DNA of 64,000 nt, taken from positions 366,209 to 430,208 of the forward strand of contig NZ_CVQP01000008.1 of the NCBI RefSeq assembly GCF_001040705.1, read 5' to 3'. Shown here in pieces: positions 36,209 through 44,346 of this stretch; position 1 is the first letter of the stretch; every line of letters starts with the position of its first letter. A model generated the notes under the pieces. It did not search any database and was not told the DNA's origin. It worked only from the letters and a program-made list of their open reading frames with translations. The position numbers were made by a program, and so were the translations under genes. Origin of the DNA: Rhodococcus sp. RD6.2 (lineage in GTDB: Bacteria > Actinomycetota > Actinomycetes > Mycobacteriales > Mycobacteriaceae).

Positions 36209-37180
36209 TCAACGCCCGGCGTCGTATCGTCCACCCACGGTGTGCACCACCTGAAGGGTCGGATCCCACGGCACGAGACTGTCCACTGCCGCTTGGAGCT
36301 CGTCGACGGGAGGCAGTTCCTCTGGCCCGAGCACCTGCACCGTCGCCGTGCGGCCCTGCCACGTGACTCCGGTGACCTGCGCATCGGGTACGTCGGCGAG
36401 CCACGCCTTCGCTGCGCCCGCCACCTGCCCGGCCCACACCGAGGACAGCGAGTTGAGCACCATCGGGACCATGACGGCGCAGGTCGCCAGCGCCAGCACG
36501 ACATACGCACGCGCCCGTTCACGCCCGTGGACCTCGGCTGCTTCCCGGCCGTACCCGGCGGCGAACAGCACGATCATCGCGGTGATGACGAGCGCGATGA
36601 CGTTCGAGGCGAACAGGACGAAGGCGCCCACGGCGAGCGCGGGCGCCCCCGAGCCGAGGCACACTCCGACGACGCCCAGTGGCGGAACGAGAGAGATCGC
36701 GATCGCGACGCCGGGTAGAACGTCCCCGACGTCGCGTCGTGTGACCGCGATGGCGCCGGCGAACCCGGTCGCGATGGCGGCGAGCAGGTCCATCAGCGTC
36801 GGCGATGTGCGCCCTGTCACCTGCGAGTTCGCCAGCACGTTGGTCGGGTTGGGGAGCAACTGCGCGACGACGGCCCCGACCACGACGACCAGGACGACAC
36901 CCGCCGCGACGTACAGCATGCTCGTGGTCACGAGACGCGCTCTGCCCGTGGTTATTCCGAGCCCGATTCCGAGGATCGGCGTGGACAGCGGTGCCACGAT
37001 CATGGCGCCGATCACGGTGGCCGTGGAGTCACCCGCGACACCGGCGACCGCGATGACCGCGGACAGCGCCAGCATCGCCCAGAACGCGGATCGCTTGGCC
37101 CGCCGATCCCCCGACTCGAGGTCGAGGCGGTCGTCGAGTTCGTCCAGCGTCCGCCGCTGGTTGTCGGGCACGAGCAGCAT
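36209..37180 (-). CDS. DUF389 integral membrane protein
   Basis: 323 residues. After a soluble head with LDLESGDRRAKRSAFW, about eight hydrophobic spans include VIGAMIVAPLSTPILGIGLG (about 56-76), the DUF389 signature, and GFAGAIAVTRRDVGDVLPGVAIAISLVPPLGVVG (about 150-183). A C-terminal soluble domain follows the last span. DUF389 proteins have no proven function; they resemble channels or transporters by topology only. GGAGG sits 6 nt before the ATG. Confidence 0.88.
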   Translation of the reverse strand: MLLVPDNQRRTLDELDDRLDLESGDRRAKRSAFWAMLALSAVIAVAGVAGDSTATVIGAMIVAPLSTPILGIGLGITTGRARLVTTSMLYVAAGVVLVVVVGAVVAQLLPNPTNVLANSQVTGRTSPTLMDLLAAIATGFAGAIAVTRRDVGDVLPGVAIAISLVPPLGVVGVCLGSGAPALAVGAFVLFASNVIALVITAMIVLFAAGYGREAAEVHGRERARAYVVLALATCAVMVPMVLNSLSSVWAGQVAGAAKAWLADVPDAQVTGVTWQGRTATVQVLGPEELPPVDELQAAVDSLVPWDPTLQVVHTVGGRYDAGR

Positions 37181-37514
37181 GGCGATCCTCCATCCGGCGG
37201 GCAGGCCCACCACCCGTGGACTGGTCCCCGTCCCAACCTCGCCGAGCCGTGCCTGCGTGTCGTCACCCGAGCAGGGTGAACGGTGAATCGACGAACACCG
37301 CTCGCATGATCCGCACGGCCGCCGCGAGCGCCGCACCCGCAACATTGCAGCAACCGGCCGCGGCGCTGTCGCAGATCGTCTCTGCTGCCCCTTCCGACCC
37401 GCTGGTCACTTGCATCTCGCGGCGCGGAGGCAACTGCCGGGTTCTTCCGCATTTCCAACCCGCGAGTGAACCGGCGTGGGCTACGGTCCGGCGACGGAAC
37501 GAGAGGAACCTCAC
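37181..37514. other. intergenic region between DUF389 and the secreted-protein gene
   Basis: 334 bp between divergent starts. No conserved frame, hairpin or operator was recognised. Candidate regulatory bases close to the plus-strand gene are limited to a TACGGT hexamer about 30 bp before its ATG. Confidence 0.4.
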
Positions 37515-38180
37515 ATGAAGACACTGCGCACAAGTATCACGAACAACCCGGTGAAGGTCTCTGCCGCGTTGGCAGTGGCTGCGGGAACGCTCCTGGCGCT
37601 CTCCGCCGTGCCCGCCGCAGGCGCACAAGAGGTGGACAACGGACAGCGCACCGGACCGGTGCAGTTCTGGGCGAAGGACCTCGGCGGCTGCAAGGCCGAG
37701 TTCAACATCGAGAACCGCACCAACGTCACCACCTACACGATCGACTGGCGCATCGACGACGAAGAGGGCCGCGACATCGGCGTCGGCTTCCCGGTGTGGC
37801 GGACCGGTACCCCGAACATGGCGTCCAAGTCGGAACTCCCGAGCTGGCCGGACGGCGGTGCGGGCGAGAACACCCCGGAGAACCGCACCATGGTCTCCGA
37901 CCGCGACCCGGTGCTCGCCACGTACGTCCAGGACCTCAAGAACATCAACGCCAGCTGGAACCCGGCGCTGCCGAACCCGGACGCCGACACCCACAAGGTC
38001 GACTACCGGATCGTGCTGGGCCCTCCCGGGAACAACGGCCAGACCCCCGACGGCAACCCGGAGTGGCTCGGTGACCGTCAGTGGCACACCGTCACGGTCA
38101 CCGGCTGCAACCCGCCGGCAACCGGCGGATCGCTCGAATCACTCGACCTCGGCTCACTCGCCTCGCTGTTCGGAGCCTGA
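37515..38180 (+). CDS. secreted protein of unknown function
   Basis: 221 residues. A Sec signal peptide is clear: basic head MKTLRTSITNNPVK, hydrophobic core VSAALAVAAGTLLALSAV, and an AGA-Q cleavage site near residue 36. The mature protein has two Cys (GGCKAEF near 56 and TGCNPP near 201), which could form a disulfide joining the two ends, and a Trp/Asn-rich middle (SWNPALPNPDADTHKVDYR). It ends in the motif GSLESLDLGSLASLFGA, a tail common in mycolata secreted proteins. No enzyme motif was seen. RBS GAGAGGAA precedes the ATG. Confidence 0.8.
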   Translation: MKTLRTSITNNPVKVSAALAVAAGTLLALSAVPAAGAQEVDNGQRTGPVQFWAKDLGGCKAEFNIENRTNVTTYTIDWRIDDEEGRDIGVGFPVWRTGTPNMASKSELPSWPDGGAGENTPENRTMVSDRDPVLATYVQDLKNINASWNPALPNPDADTHKVDYRIVLGPPGNNGQTPDGNPEWLGDRQWHTVTVTGCNPPATGGSLESLDLGSLASLFGA

Positions 38181-38199
38181 GCCGGCCCACACCCGGGAC

Positions 38200-39306
38200 T
38201 CAGTCGAACACGATGACCTGACGGATCGCATTGCCGTCGGCGAGTTCGTCCATCCCCCGGTTGATCTCGTCGAGGGTGATCCGTGACGAGATGAGCTTCT
38301 CCACCGGCAGCCTGCCCTCCCGCCACATCTGCGCGTATCGCGGAATGTCACGGGAGGGCAGGGCCGACCCGAGATAGCTTCCGACGATCGTGCGGGCCTC
38401 CGCGACCAGGCCCAGCGGTGAGATCTCCGATCGCGCCTGCGGATTCGGCAGGCCGACGGTCACGGTGGTGCCGCCGGGTGCCGTTGCAGCGACTGCCGTC
38501 TCGAATGCCCGCGCATTGCCTGCGGCCTCGACCACGAGGTCGGCGCGGACACCGCGTTCCACGAGCTCGGCCGGCGTGTACACCGCGGTCGCACCGAGTT
38601 CGGTTGCGGTGGCGAGCTTCTCCGGCATCGCGTCGACACCGATGACCGGGCCGTGCCCGAGGGAGACGGCTGTCAGCACCGCCGCCATCCCGACACCACC
38701 GAGCCCGACCACCATGATCGAATCGCCGGGCGCGGTGCGCGCGGCATTGAGCACGGCTCCCCCACCCGTGAGCACCGCACACCCGAGGACTGCCGCGATC
38801 TCGGCGGGCACATCGTTCTCCACCGCCACCACCGATCGCCGGTCCACGACGGCGTGCGTCGCGAATCCGGAGACACCGAGGTGGTGATGGACGTCGCCGC
38901 CGTCGCGGTGCAGGCGGCTGCCACCCGCGAGGAGAATGCCCTCGTTGTTCGCGACACTGCCCACGCTGCACGGCATCCGCCCGTTGGTGGCGCAGCCTGC
39001 GCAGTCACCGCAGCGTGGAAGAAAGGTCATCACCACCCGGTCTCCGAGGGCGATGTCGGTCACCCCGTCGCCGAGAGCCTCGACGCGTCCGGCGGCCTCG
39101 TGCCCCAACAGCATGGGCACGGGCCGCACCCGATTCCCGTCGACGACCGACAGGTCCGAGTGACACAGTCCCGCCGCCTCGATGCGAACGAGCAGCTCAC
39201 CCTGACGAGGTCCGTCCAACTCCAGCTCGGAGATCGTGATGGGCCGGGACTGCGCGAAGGGTCGTGACCTGCCGATCTCCTCGAGCACCGCACCGCGTAT
39301 CCGCAT
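38200..39306 (-). CDS. zinc-dependent alcohol dehydrogenase (MDR superfamily)
   Basis: 368 residues. Catalytic zinc ligands appear in AAGLCHSDLSVVDG (Cys near 48) and LLGHEAAGRVEALGDG (His-Glu near 70); the structural zinc loop is CGDCAGCATNGRMPC near 99-113, with all four Cys. The NAD(P) motif is VVGLGGVGMAA near 202. This is the AdhC/AdhD-like class acting on primary alcohols or aldehydes; a formaldehyde/mycothiol substrate is possible but not shown. The ATG at 39306 follows GGGAGG by 6 nt. It lies 15 bp behind the VanZ-like gene on the same strand. Confidence 0.9.
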   Translation of the reverse strand: MRIRGAVLEEIGRSRPFAQSRPITISELELDGPRQGELLVRIEAAGLCHSDLSVVDGNRVRPVPMLLGHEAAGRVEALGDGVTDIALGDRVVMTFLPRCGDCAGCATNGRMPCSVGSVANNEGILLAGGSRLHRDGGDVHHHLGVSGFATHAVVDRRSVVAVENDVPAEIAAVLGCAVLTGGGAVLNAARTAPGDSIMVVGLGGVGMAAVLTAVSLGHGPVIGVDAMPEKLATATELGATAVYTPAELVERGVRADLVVEAAGNARAFETAVAATAPGGTTVTVGLPNPQARSEISPLGLVAEARTIVGSYLGSALPSRDIPRYAQMWREGRLPVEKLISSRITLDEINRGMDELADGNAIRQVIVFD

Positions 39307-39321
39307 CACATACCTCCCAGA

Positions 39322-39687
39322 TCAGTCGACGACCGCCGCCGACTTCTTCTTGCCTGCCTGCCATGCCACGACGAGGCCAAGTCCGAGCAGAACGCCCACC
39401 ACGTCGGCGGCCCAGTCCCACATCGATCCACTTCGCTCGATCGGCAGTACCGCCTGCACGATCTCGGAGGCCGCCGCGTAGAGCAGTCCGCCGAGCAGCA
39501 CCCACCGTGCCCGGAACCCCGCATATCGAGCCGCGACCGCCAGCGCCAGGAACATCAGAAGATGGGTGACCTTGTCGCTGTACGGCGGCCCGCTCGGCAC
39601 CGTCGATCCCGGCGAGAACAGCATCACCAGCGTCACCGCGAGAACGACGAGGAAGGGGACCGTTCGCCGCGACCACTGCACCTGCAT
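39322..39687 (-). CDS. VanZ-like membrane protein
   Basis: 121 residues, four membrane spans. The VanZ-family residues are in place: YSDKVTHLLMFLALA (Asp-Lys and His) near residue 37, SEIVQAVLPIERSGSMWDW with Glu and Arg near 75-92, and ADVVGVLLGLGL. VanZ confers low-level teicoplanin resistance in enterococci by an unresolved mechanism; chromosomal relatives are uncharacterised. The ATG shares one base with the pepR stop (TGATG), so it is the coupled downstream gene of pepR. Confidence 0.85.
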   Translation of the reverse strand: MQVQWSRRTVPFLVVLAVTLVMLFSPGSTVPSGPPYSDKVTHLLMFLALAVAARYAGFRARWVLLGGLLYAAASEIVQAVLPIERSGSMWDWAADVVGVLLGLGLVVAWQAGKKKSAAVVD

Positions 39688-41087
39688 CAGACGATCCCCC
39701 GCACCACCGCGGGCAGGTCCCTGGTACGTCGGTACGGGCCGACCACGGACGCCGCGAACGGGCGGCTGAGCAGCATCGCCGCGACCTCGCTCACTTCCTC
39801 TGTGGTGACGGCGTCGATGCGCCGCAGCGTTTCGGAGATGGTCCGGTGACTGCCGTAGCTCAGTTCCTGGCGACCGATGCGGTGCATCCGCGAGCTCGAA
39901 TCCTCCAGGCCCAGAACCATTCCGCCGCGGATCGAACCCTTCGCGCGCGCCACTTCGGCATCGGTGATGCCGTTGGATGCGACCTGCGCGAGAACCTCGC
40001 GCACCAGGGTGGTGACGTCGGCGAGATTCTCCGGCTGGCATCCGGCGTACACGGAGAACGCACCGGTGTCCGCGAACGTGTCGACGCTCGAGTACACCGA
40101 GTACGCCAGGCCGCGCTCCTCCCGGATCTCCTGGAACAGCCGCGACGACAGTCCGCCGCCGACGGCGGTGTTGAGCACCGACAGCGCCCACCGATGGCCC
40201 TCGTGTCGGCCCAGGCCACGCACACCGACACACAGGTGCGCCTGCTCGCTGTCCCGTTCGAGAACGGTCAGGGCGGGCGCCGTCCTGGCCCGCAGTCGAC
40301 CCGCACGTCGCGGCGCAGGTTCGGCGCCACCCACCAGGTGGCCGTCGAATGCACGCCGGACGAGTTCGACGGTGTCGTCGTGGTCGACGTTGCCCGCGAC
40401 CGCGACCACCATCCGCTCCGGCGTGTACCGGCGGACGTGGAAGGAATGCAGCTGTGTGCGGGTCATCGCCTCGATCGACTCGGTCGACCCGATCACCGGC
40501 CTACCAACGGGATGGTCACCGAACAGCGCGGTGAGGAACTCGTCGCCGAGCAGGTCCTCGGGGTCGTCGTCGCGCATCGCGATCTCCTCGAGCACCACCT
40601 GACGCTCGACGTCGACGTCGGAGCTGCGGCACTTGCCGCGCAGCACGACGTCGCTGACGATGTCGATCGCGAGCGGCAGATCCTCGTCGAGGACGTGCGC
40701 GTAGAAGCAGGTGTGCTCACGGGAGGTGAAGGCGTTGAGCTCGCCGCCGATGCCGTCGACGACCTGGGCGATATCGAGGGCGGTGCGCGTCGGGGTCGCC
40801 TTGAAAAGCAGGTGCTCGAGGAAGTGCGCGGCCCCGGCGACCGACGCCTGCTCGTCGCGGGAACCGACGCCCACCCACACACCGACGGACGCCGACCGCA
40901 CACCCGGCATGTGCTCGGTGACCACGCGCAGGCCGCCCGGAAGGACGGTGCGGCGCACAGTGGACCGCGGGGCGCGGACCTTCTTCTTCGGCGCCACGGA
41001 CTTCTGCGTACCGGACTTCTGCTTCGCGGAAATCTGCGTGGCGGGCTTTCGGGCGGTCGTCGTGCGGGTGCGTGCGGTGTCGGCCAT
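39687..41087 (-). CDS. pepR: M16-family zinc peptidase PepR
   Basis: 466 residues. The inverted zinc motif HFLEH (HxxEH) is near residue 85 in GAAHFLEHLLFKAT; the distal Glu follows about 75 residues later in LEEIAMRDDDPED. The C-terminal half has the R/Y pair region GLGRHEGHRWALSVLNTAVGGGLSSRLFQEIREERGLAYSVYS. These processing peptidases cleave small peptides. The first ~45 residues are a Lys/Thr/Arg-rich head longer than usual. In M. tuberculosis pepR follows pnp directly; here the nar operon lies between them. Confidence 0.93.
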   Translation of the reverse strand: MADTARTRTTTARKPATQISAKQKSGTQKSVAPKKKVRAPRSTVRRTVLPGGLRVVTEHMPGVRSASVGVWVGVGSRDEQASVAGAAHFLEHLLFKATPTRTALDIAQVVDGIGGELNAFTSREHTCFYAHVLDEDLPLAIDIVSDVVLRGKCRSSDVDVERQVVLEEIAMRDDDPEDLLGDEFLTALFGDHPVGRPVIGSTESIEAMTRTQLHSFHVRRYTPERMVVAVAGNVDHDDTVELVRRAFDGHLVGGAEPAPRRAGRLRARTAPALTVLERDSEQAHLCVGVRGLGRHEGHRWALSVLNTAVGGGLSSRLFQEIREERGLAYSVYSSVDTFADTGAFSVYAGCQPENLADVTTLVREVLAQVASNGITDAEVARAKGSIRGGMVLGLEDSSSRMHRIGRQELSYGSHRTISETLRRIDAVTTEEVSEVAAMLLSRPFAASVVGPYRRTRDLPAVVRGIV

Positions 41088-41172
41088 GAAGTGGTTCAGC
41101 GGTCCTCGGTGTCAGCTCTGACGGTGTCGGCTCTGAGGTTGTCAGTCGAAGACCAAACAGTACAGGTCCGGG

Positions 41173-41904
41173 TCACCACCCGCGGCGGTGCGGTTGGGAG
41201 CCGACGAGTTCACCCTTCCCCGCCGTGTCCCGGCTCCGGTACACGATGTAGGGACGGAACAGGTAGGCGAAGGGCGCGCTGAACGCATGCACCAGCCGCG
41301 TGAACGGCCATATCGCGAACAGCACCAGCGCAACGGTGACGTGAATGTGGAACGACAACGGTGCCTCCGCCATCAGCTCACCCTTGGGCTGGAAGTACCA
41401 GATGGACCGGAACCACGGCGACACCGTCTCGCGGTAGTTGTGGGCTTCGTTGCCCTCGAAGGCACCGATCATGGTGGTTCCCAGTCCGGCGACGATGGCC
41501 GCCACGAGCACCACGTACATGACCTTGTCGTTGAGAGTCGTCGCGGTGAAGACGGGGCCCGTCGTGCGTCGCCGGTAGATGAGCAGTGCGACACCGATCA
41601 GTGTCGCGACGCCCGCGATGACGCCGGGGATCGCGGCACCCCAGTGGTACATGTGTTCGCTGACACCGATGGCCTCGGTCCACGACTCCGGGATCACCAG
41701 ACCGATGATGTGGCCGATGATCACGACGAGGATGCCGAAGTGGAACAGGGGGCTCGCAATCCGCAGCAACCTGTTCTCGTACAGCTGCGACGACCGGGTC
41801 GTCCACCCGAACTTGTCGTAGCGGTAGCGCCACCACGTCCCGATGATCAGGATCGCGAGGGTCACGTAGGGGATGACGTCCCAGTAGATTTCGCCGGCCG
41901 ACAT
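41173..41904 (-). CDS. narI: respiratory nitrate reductase gamma subunit (cytochrome b)
   Basis: 243 residues, five membrane helices. Histidines for two b hemes are seen in ASPLFHFGILVVIIGHIIGL (near 55-70) and LSFHIHVTVALVLFAIWPFTRLVHAF (near 185-210). NarI oxidises menaquinol on the outer face and passes electrons through NarH to NarG. It is the last gene of the narGHJI order, 1 bp behind narJ. The short C-terminal tail KGELVGSQPHRRGW ends near a GGGT/ACCC stem but no strong terminator was found. Confidence 0.95.
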   Translation of the reverse strand: MSAGEIYWDVIPYVTLAILIIGTWWRYRYDKFGWTTRSSQLYENRLLRIASPLFHFGILVVIIGHIIGLVIPESWTEAIGVSEHMYHWGAAIPGVIAGVATLIGVALLIYRRRTTGPVFTATTLNDKVMYVVLVAAIVAGLGTTMIGAFEGNEAHNYRETVSPWFRSIWYFQPKGELMAEAPLSFHIHVTVALVLFAIWPFTRLVHAFSAPFAYLFRPYIVYRSRDTAGKGELVGSQPHRRGW

Positions 41905-41905
41905 G

Positions 41906-42592
41906 TCACTGCGCTCCTTCTGGTCGTGCGCTCTGATCCCGGCGCGGTGGCACGGTCAGCGTGAACGGTTGCAGACCAACGGCTTCGGCAGGAGGTCCCG
42001 ACAACGCGAGTGCACGAGCCCGCTGGCGCTCGAGTTCACTCGCGGGCGGCAAGGTGCCGGCCACCGCACCGATCACCCCTGCGTACGGCGACCCGCCGTC
42101 GCTCAACTGCTCGTGCAACATGTCGATCGCCATCCGGTTCGTGGCCAGCAGGCGAGCCCCGCTGTCGGGGTCCACGGTCGCGGCGAATTCGAGGACCACC
42201 GCGAGGTGGTCCGCGGACTCGTCGTCCGGCGGCTGCGCACCGGCAGCGCGGTACGCGTCGGCGAACACGAGGATGGCGCTGCCGCGATTACGGGTGTCAC
42301 CGTCGGTCCAGTACGTCAGCAGCAGCGTGGTCTTGCGTCTCATGTCGAACGTCTCGACATAGGTGGTCGCCGCCTCGAGATCCGACCGTTCCCGCAACCG
42401 CCGCACCGCCGCCACCAGGGGCGCAGCGCTCTCGTCGGGCAGCAGTGCGATCAACTCGTCGACCGTGGCCAGCCGGGCGTGGTGCCCGTCGTCCGGGTAG
42501 GCGAGCAGCAGTGACGCCGCCTGCCAGACGATCCGGTGCTCGCGCAGGTTCCTGGCGGAGTCGCCGCGAGCCAGACGGCGAAGCAGCTTCAT
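41906..42592 (-). CDS. narJ: nitrate reductase molybdenum-cofactor assembly chaperone
   Basis: 228 residues, all-helical TorD/NarJ family: IVWQAASLLLAYPDDGHHARLA near residue 21, and the signature YVETFDMRRKTTLLLTYWTDGDTRNRG near 76-102. NarJ binds apo-NarG and holds it until the molybdenum cofactor and Fe-S clusters are inserted. The start overlaps the narH stop by 4 bp (ATGA) and the stop is 1 bp before narI. Confidence 0.95.
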   Translation of the reverse strand: MKLLRRLARGDSARNLREHRIVWQAASLLLAYPDDGHHARLATVDELIALLPDESAAPLVAAVRRLRERSDLEAATTYVETFDMRRKTTLLLTYWTDGDTRNRGSAILVFADAYRAAGAQPPDDESADHLAVVLEFAATVDPDSGARLLATNRMAIDMLHEQLSDGGSPYAGVIGAVAGTLPPASELERQRARALALSGPPAEAVGLQPFTLTVPPRRDQSARPEGAQ

Positions 42593-44247
42593 CGTCCACC
42601 GCCCGGGAACATGCCGTCAGGTGCACCCTTGCCATCCCAGTTCAGCAGGTTCACACGCGACGGGCGGCTCTCGTTCGCACCCATCGCCTCGCTGGTCTGC
42701 CGCTGCCGCAGCGCGTGGAACGTCTCGACCGCCACCGGGACGGGCGTGCCGCTCACCTCGCCGAACGGTCCGGACCCCTGGTCGTACAGTCCGGGACCGC
42801 CCTCGAAGTCGAGGGCACATTCGGTGACCGTCTCCTCCAATCCGTGGGCGTCCGCCGCGTACGCCGACGGAATCACATACCGCTCCTCGTACTTCGCGAT
42901 CGCAAGGAGACGGTACATCTCGTACATCTGCTCCTCGGTCATGCCGACCGCCGCGGGAATGTGCTCCTGCGGCGCACGTCCGAGGTTGATGTCACGCATG
43001 TAGGACCGCATTGCGGCGAGCTTGCGCAGCACCCCTCCGACGACCTCGGTGTCCCCCGCCGTGAACAGCTCGGCCAGGTACTCGACCGGGATGCGCAACG
43101 ACTCGAGAGCTCCGAAGAGGTTCCCGACATCCTCACCGTCGTGACCGTCACGGCTGACCGCGTCGACCACCGGCGACAGCGGCGGGACGTACCAGACCAT
43201 CGGCATCGTTCGGTACTCCGGATGCAGCGGCAACGCCACCCGGAACTCCTTGATCAGCGCGTGGATCGGCGACTTCTGCGCCGCCTCGATCCAGGTGTCC
43301 GAGATACCCGAGGCGTGCGCGGCCGCGATGACATGCGGGTCGTTCGGATCGAGCAGGGTCCCCAACTGCGCCTCGTACAGATCCTGATCGTTCTCCACCG
43401 ACGCCGCCTCGAGCACCCTGTCGGCGTCGTAGAGGATCAGCCCGATGTAGCGCAGACGGCCGACACACGTCTCGGCGCAGACGGTCGGCAACCCGACCTC
43501 GACACGCGGATAGCAGAACGTGCACTTCTCGGCCTTGCCGGTCTTGTGATTGAAGTACACCTTCTTGTACGGGCAACCCGACACGCACATCCGCCACCCA
43601 CGGCACTTGTCCTGGTCGACCAGGACGATGCCGTCCTCGACACGCTTGTACATGGCGCCGGACGGGCACGAGGCGACGCAGGCCGGGTTCATGCAGTGCT
43701 CGCAGATACGGGGCAGATAGAACATGAACGTCTGCTCGAGCTCGAGTTTGACCTGCTCGCTGACCTTCTTGAGCACCGGGTCGTCCTGCAGGATCTCCGG
43801 CGACCCGCCCAGATTGTCGTCCCAGTTCGCCGACCACTCGACCTTCATTCTCTCGCCCGTGATCAGGCTTCGAGGCGGCGCCACGGGAATGTCGTCACCG
43901 AGCGGGGCGTTCGTCAGATTCTCGTAGTCGTACGTCCACGGTTCGTAATAGTCCTGAATCGCAGGCATCTTCGGGTTCGAGAAGATCCGCGAGAGCTTCT
44001 TGAGCCGTCCGCCGTCCTTGAGACGCAGCCGTCCCTTCGAGTCGCGCACCCAGCCGCCGCGCCAGCGATCCTGATCCTCGTACGTCCTCGGGTATCCCTG
44101 TCCCGGACGGGTTTCGACGTTGTTGAACCACACGTACTCGGTGCCCGACCTGTTCGTCCACGCCTGCTTGCACGTCACCGAACAGGTGTGACACCCGATG
44201 CACTTGTCGAGGTTCATCACCATCGCCATCTGCGCCATGACCTTCAT
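42589..44247 (-). CDS. narH: respiratory nitrate reductase beta subunit (four Fe-S clusters)
   Basis: 552 residues. Cluster cysteines: C16/C19/C22/C26 in CIGCHTCSVTC; CEHCMNPACVASCPSG near 190; and CRGWRMCVSGCPYK near 222, where Trp replaces one Cys as expected for the [3Fe-4S] site; CTFCYPRVEVGLPTVC near 250. It relays electrons from NarI hemes to NarG. The ATG follows GCGAGGG by 4 nt. The 99-bp gap to narG is filled by an unusual 30-bp tandem repeat (44251-44340). Confidence 0.96.
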   Translation of the reverse strand: MKVMAQMAMVMNLDKCIGCHTCSVTCKQAWTNRSGTEYVWFNNVETRPGQGYPRTYEDQDRWRGGWVRDSKGRLRLKDGGRLKKLSRIFSNPKMPAIQDYYEPWTYDYENLTNAPLGDDIPVAPPRSLITGERMKVEWSANWDDNLGGSPEILQDDPVLKKVSEQVKLELEQTFMFYLPRICEHCMNPACVASCPSGAMYKRVEDGIVLVDQDKCRGWRMCVSGCPYKKVYFNHKTGKAEKCTFCYPRVEVGLPTVCAETCVGRLRYIGLILYDADRVLEAASVENDQDLYEAQLGTLLDPNDPHVIAAAHASGISDTWIEAAQKSPIHALIKEFRVALPLHPEYRTMPMVWYVPPLSPVVDAVSRDGHDGEDVGNLFGALESLRIPVEYLAELFTAGDTEVVGGVLRKLAAMRSYMRDINLGRAPQEHIPAAVGMTEEQMYEMYRLLAIAKYEERYVIPSAYAADAHGLEETVTECALDFEGGPGLYDQGSGPFGEVSGTPVPVAVETFHALRQRQTSEAMGANESRPSRVNLLNWDGKGAPDGMFPGGGR

Positions 44248-44250
44248 GAT

Positions 44251-44340
44251 TCCCTCGCTTCGCAGGCTCCAGCCGTCACATCTCTCGCTCCGCAGGCTCC
44301 GGCCGTCACATCTCTCGCTCCGCAGGCTCCGCTCGTGCCG
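44251..44340 (-). repeat. 30-bp tandem repeat with start-stop codons in the narG-narH gap
   Basis: Three units: 44251-44280, 44281-44310 and 44311-44340 (the third diverges at its outer end). Units 1 and 2 differ at three positions. In minus-strand sense each of the two unit junctions reads GAGCGAGAG followed by ATGTGA, a ribosome-binding-like site and a start codon followed at once by a stop. The innermost unit supplies the real narH site (GCGAGGGAATC then ATG). Confidence 0.8.
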
Positions 44341-44346
44341 CCCATG

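Noticed and set aside
41139-41161. Possible third RecA-NDp site: TTGTCAGTC, 8 bp, AACAGT on the plus strand
   Set aside because: Good upstream half but poor -10, and it points antisense into narI with no plus-strand gene downstream.
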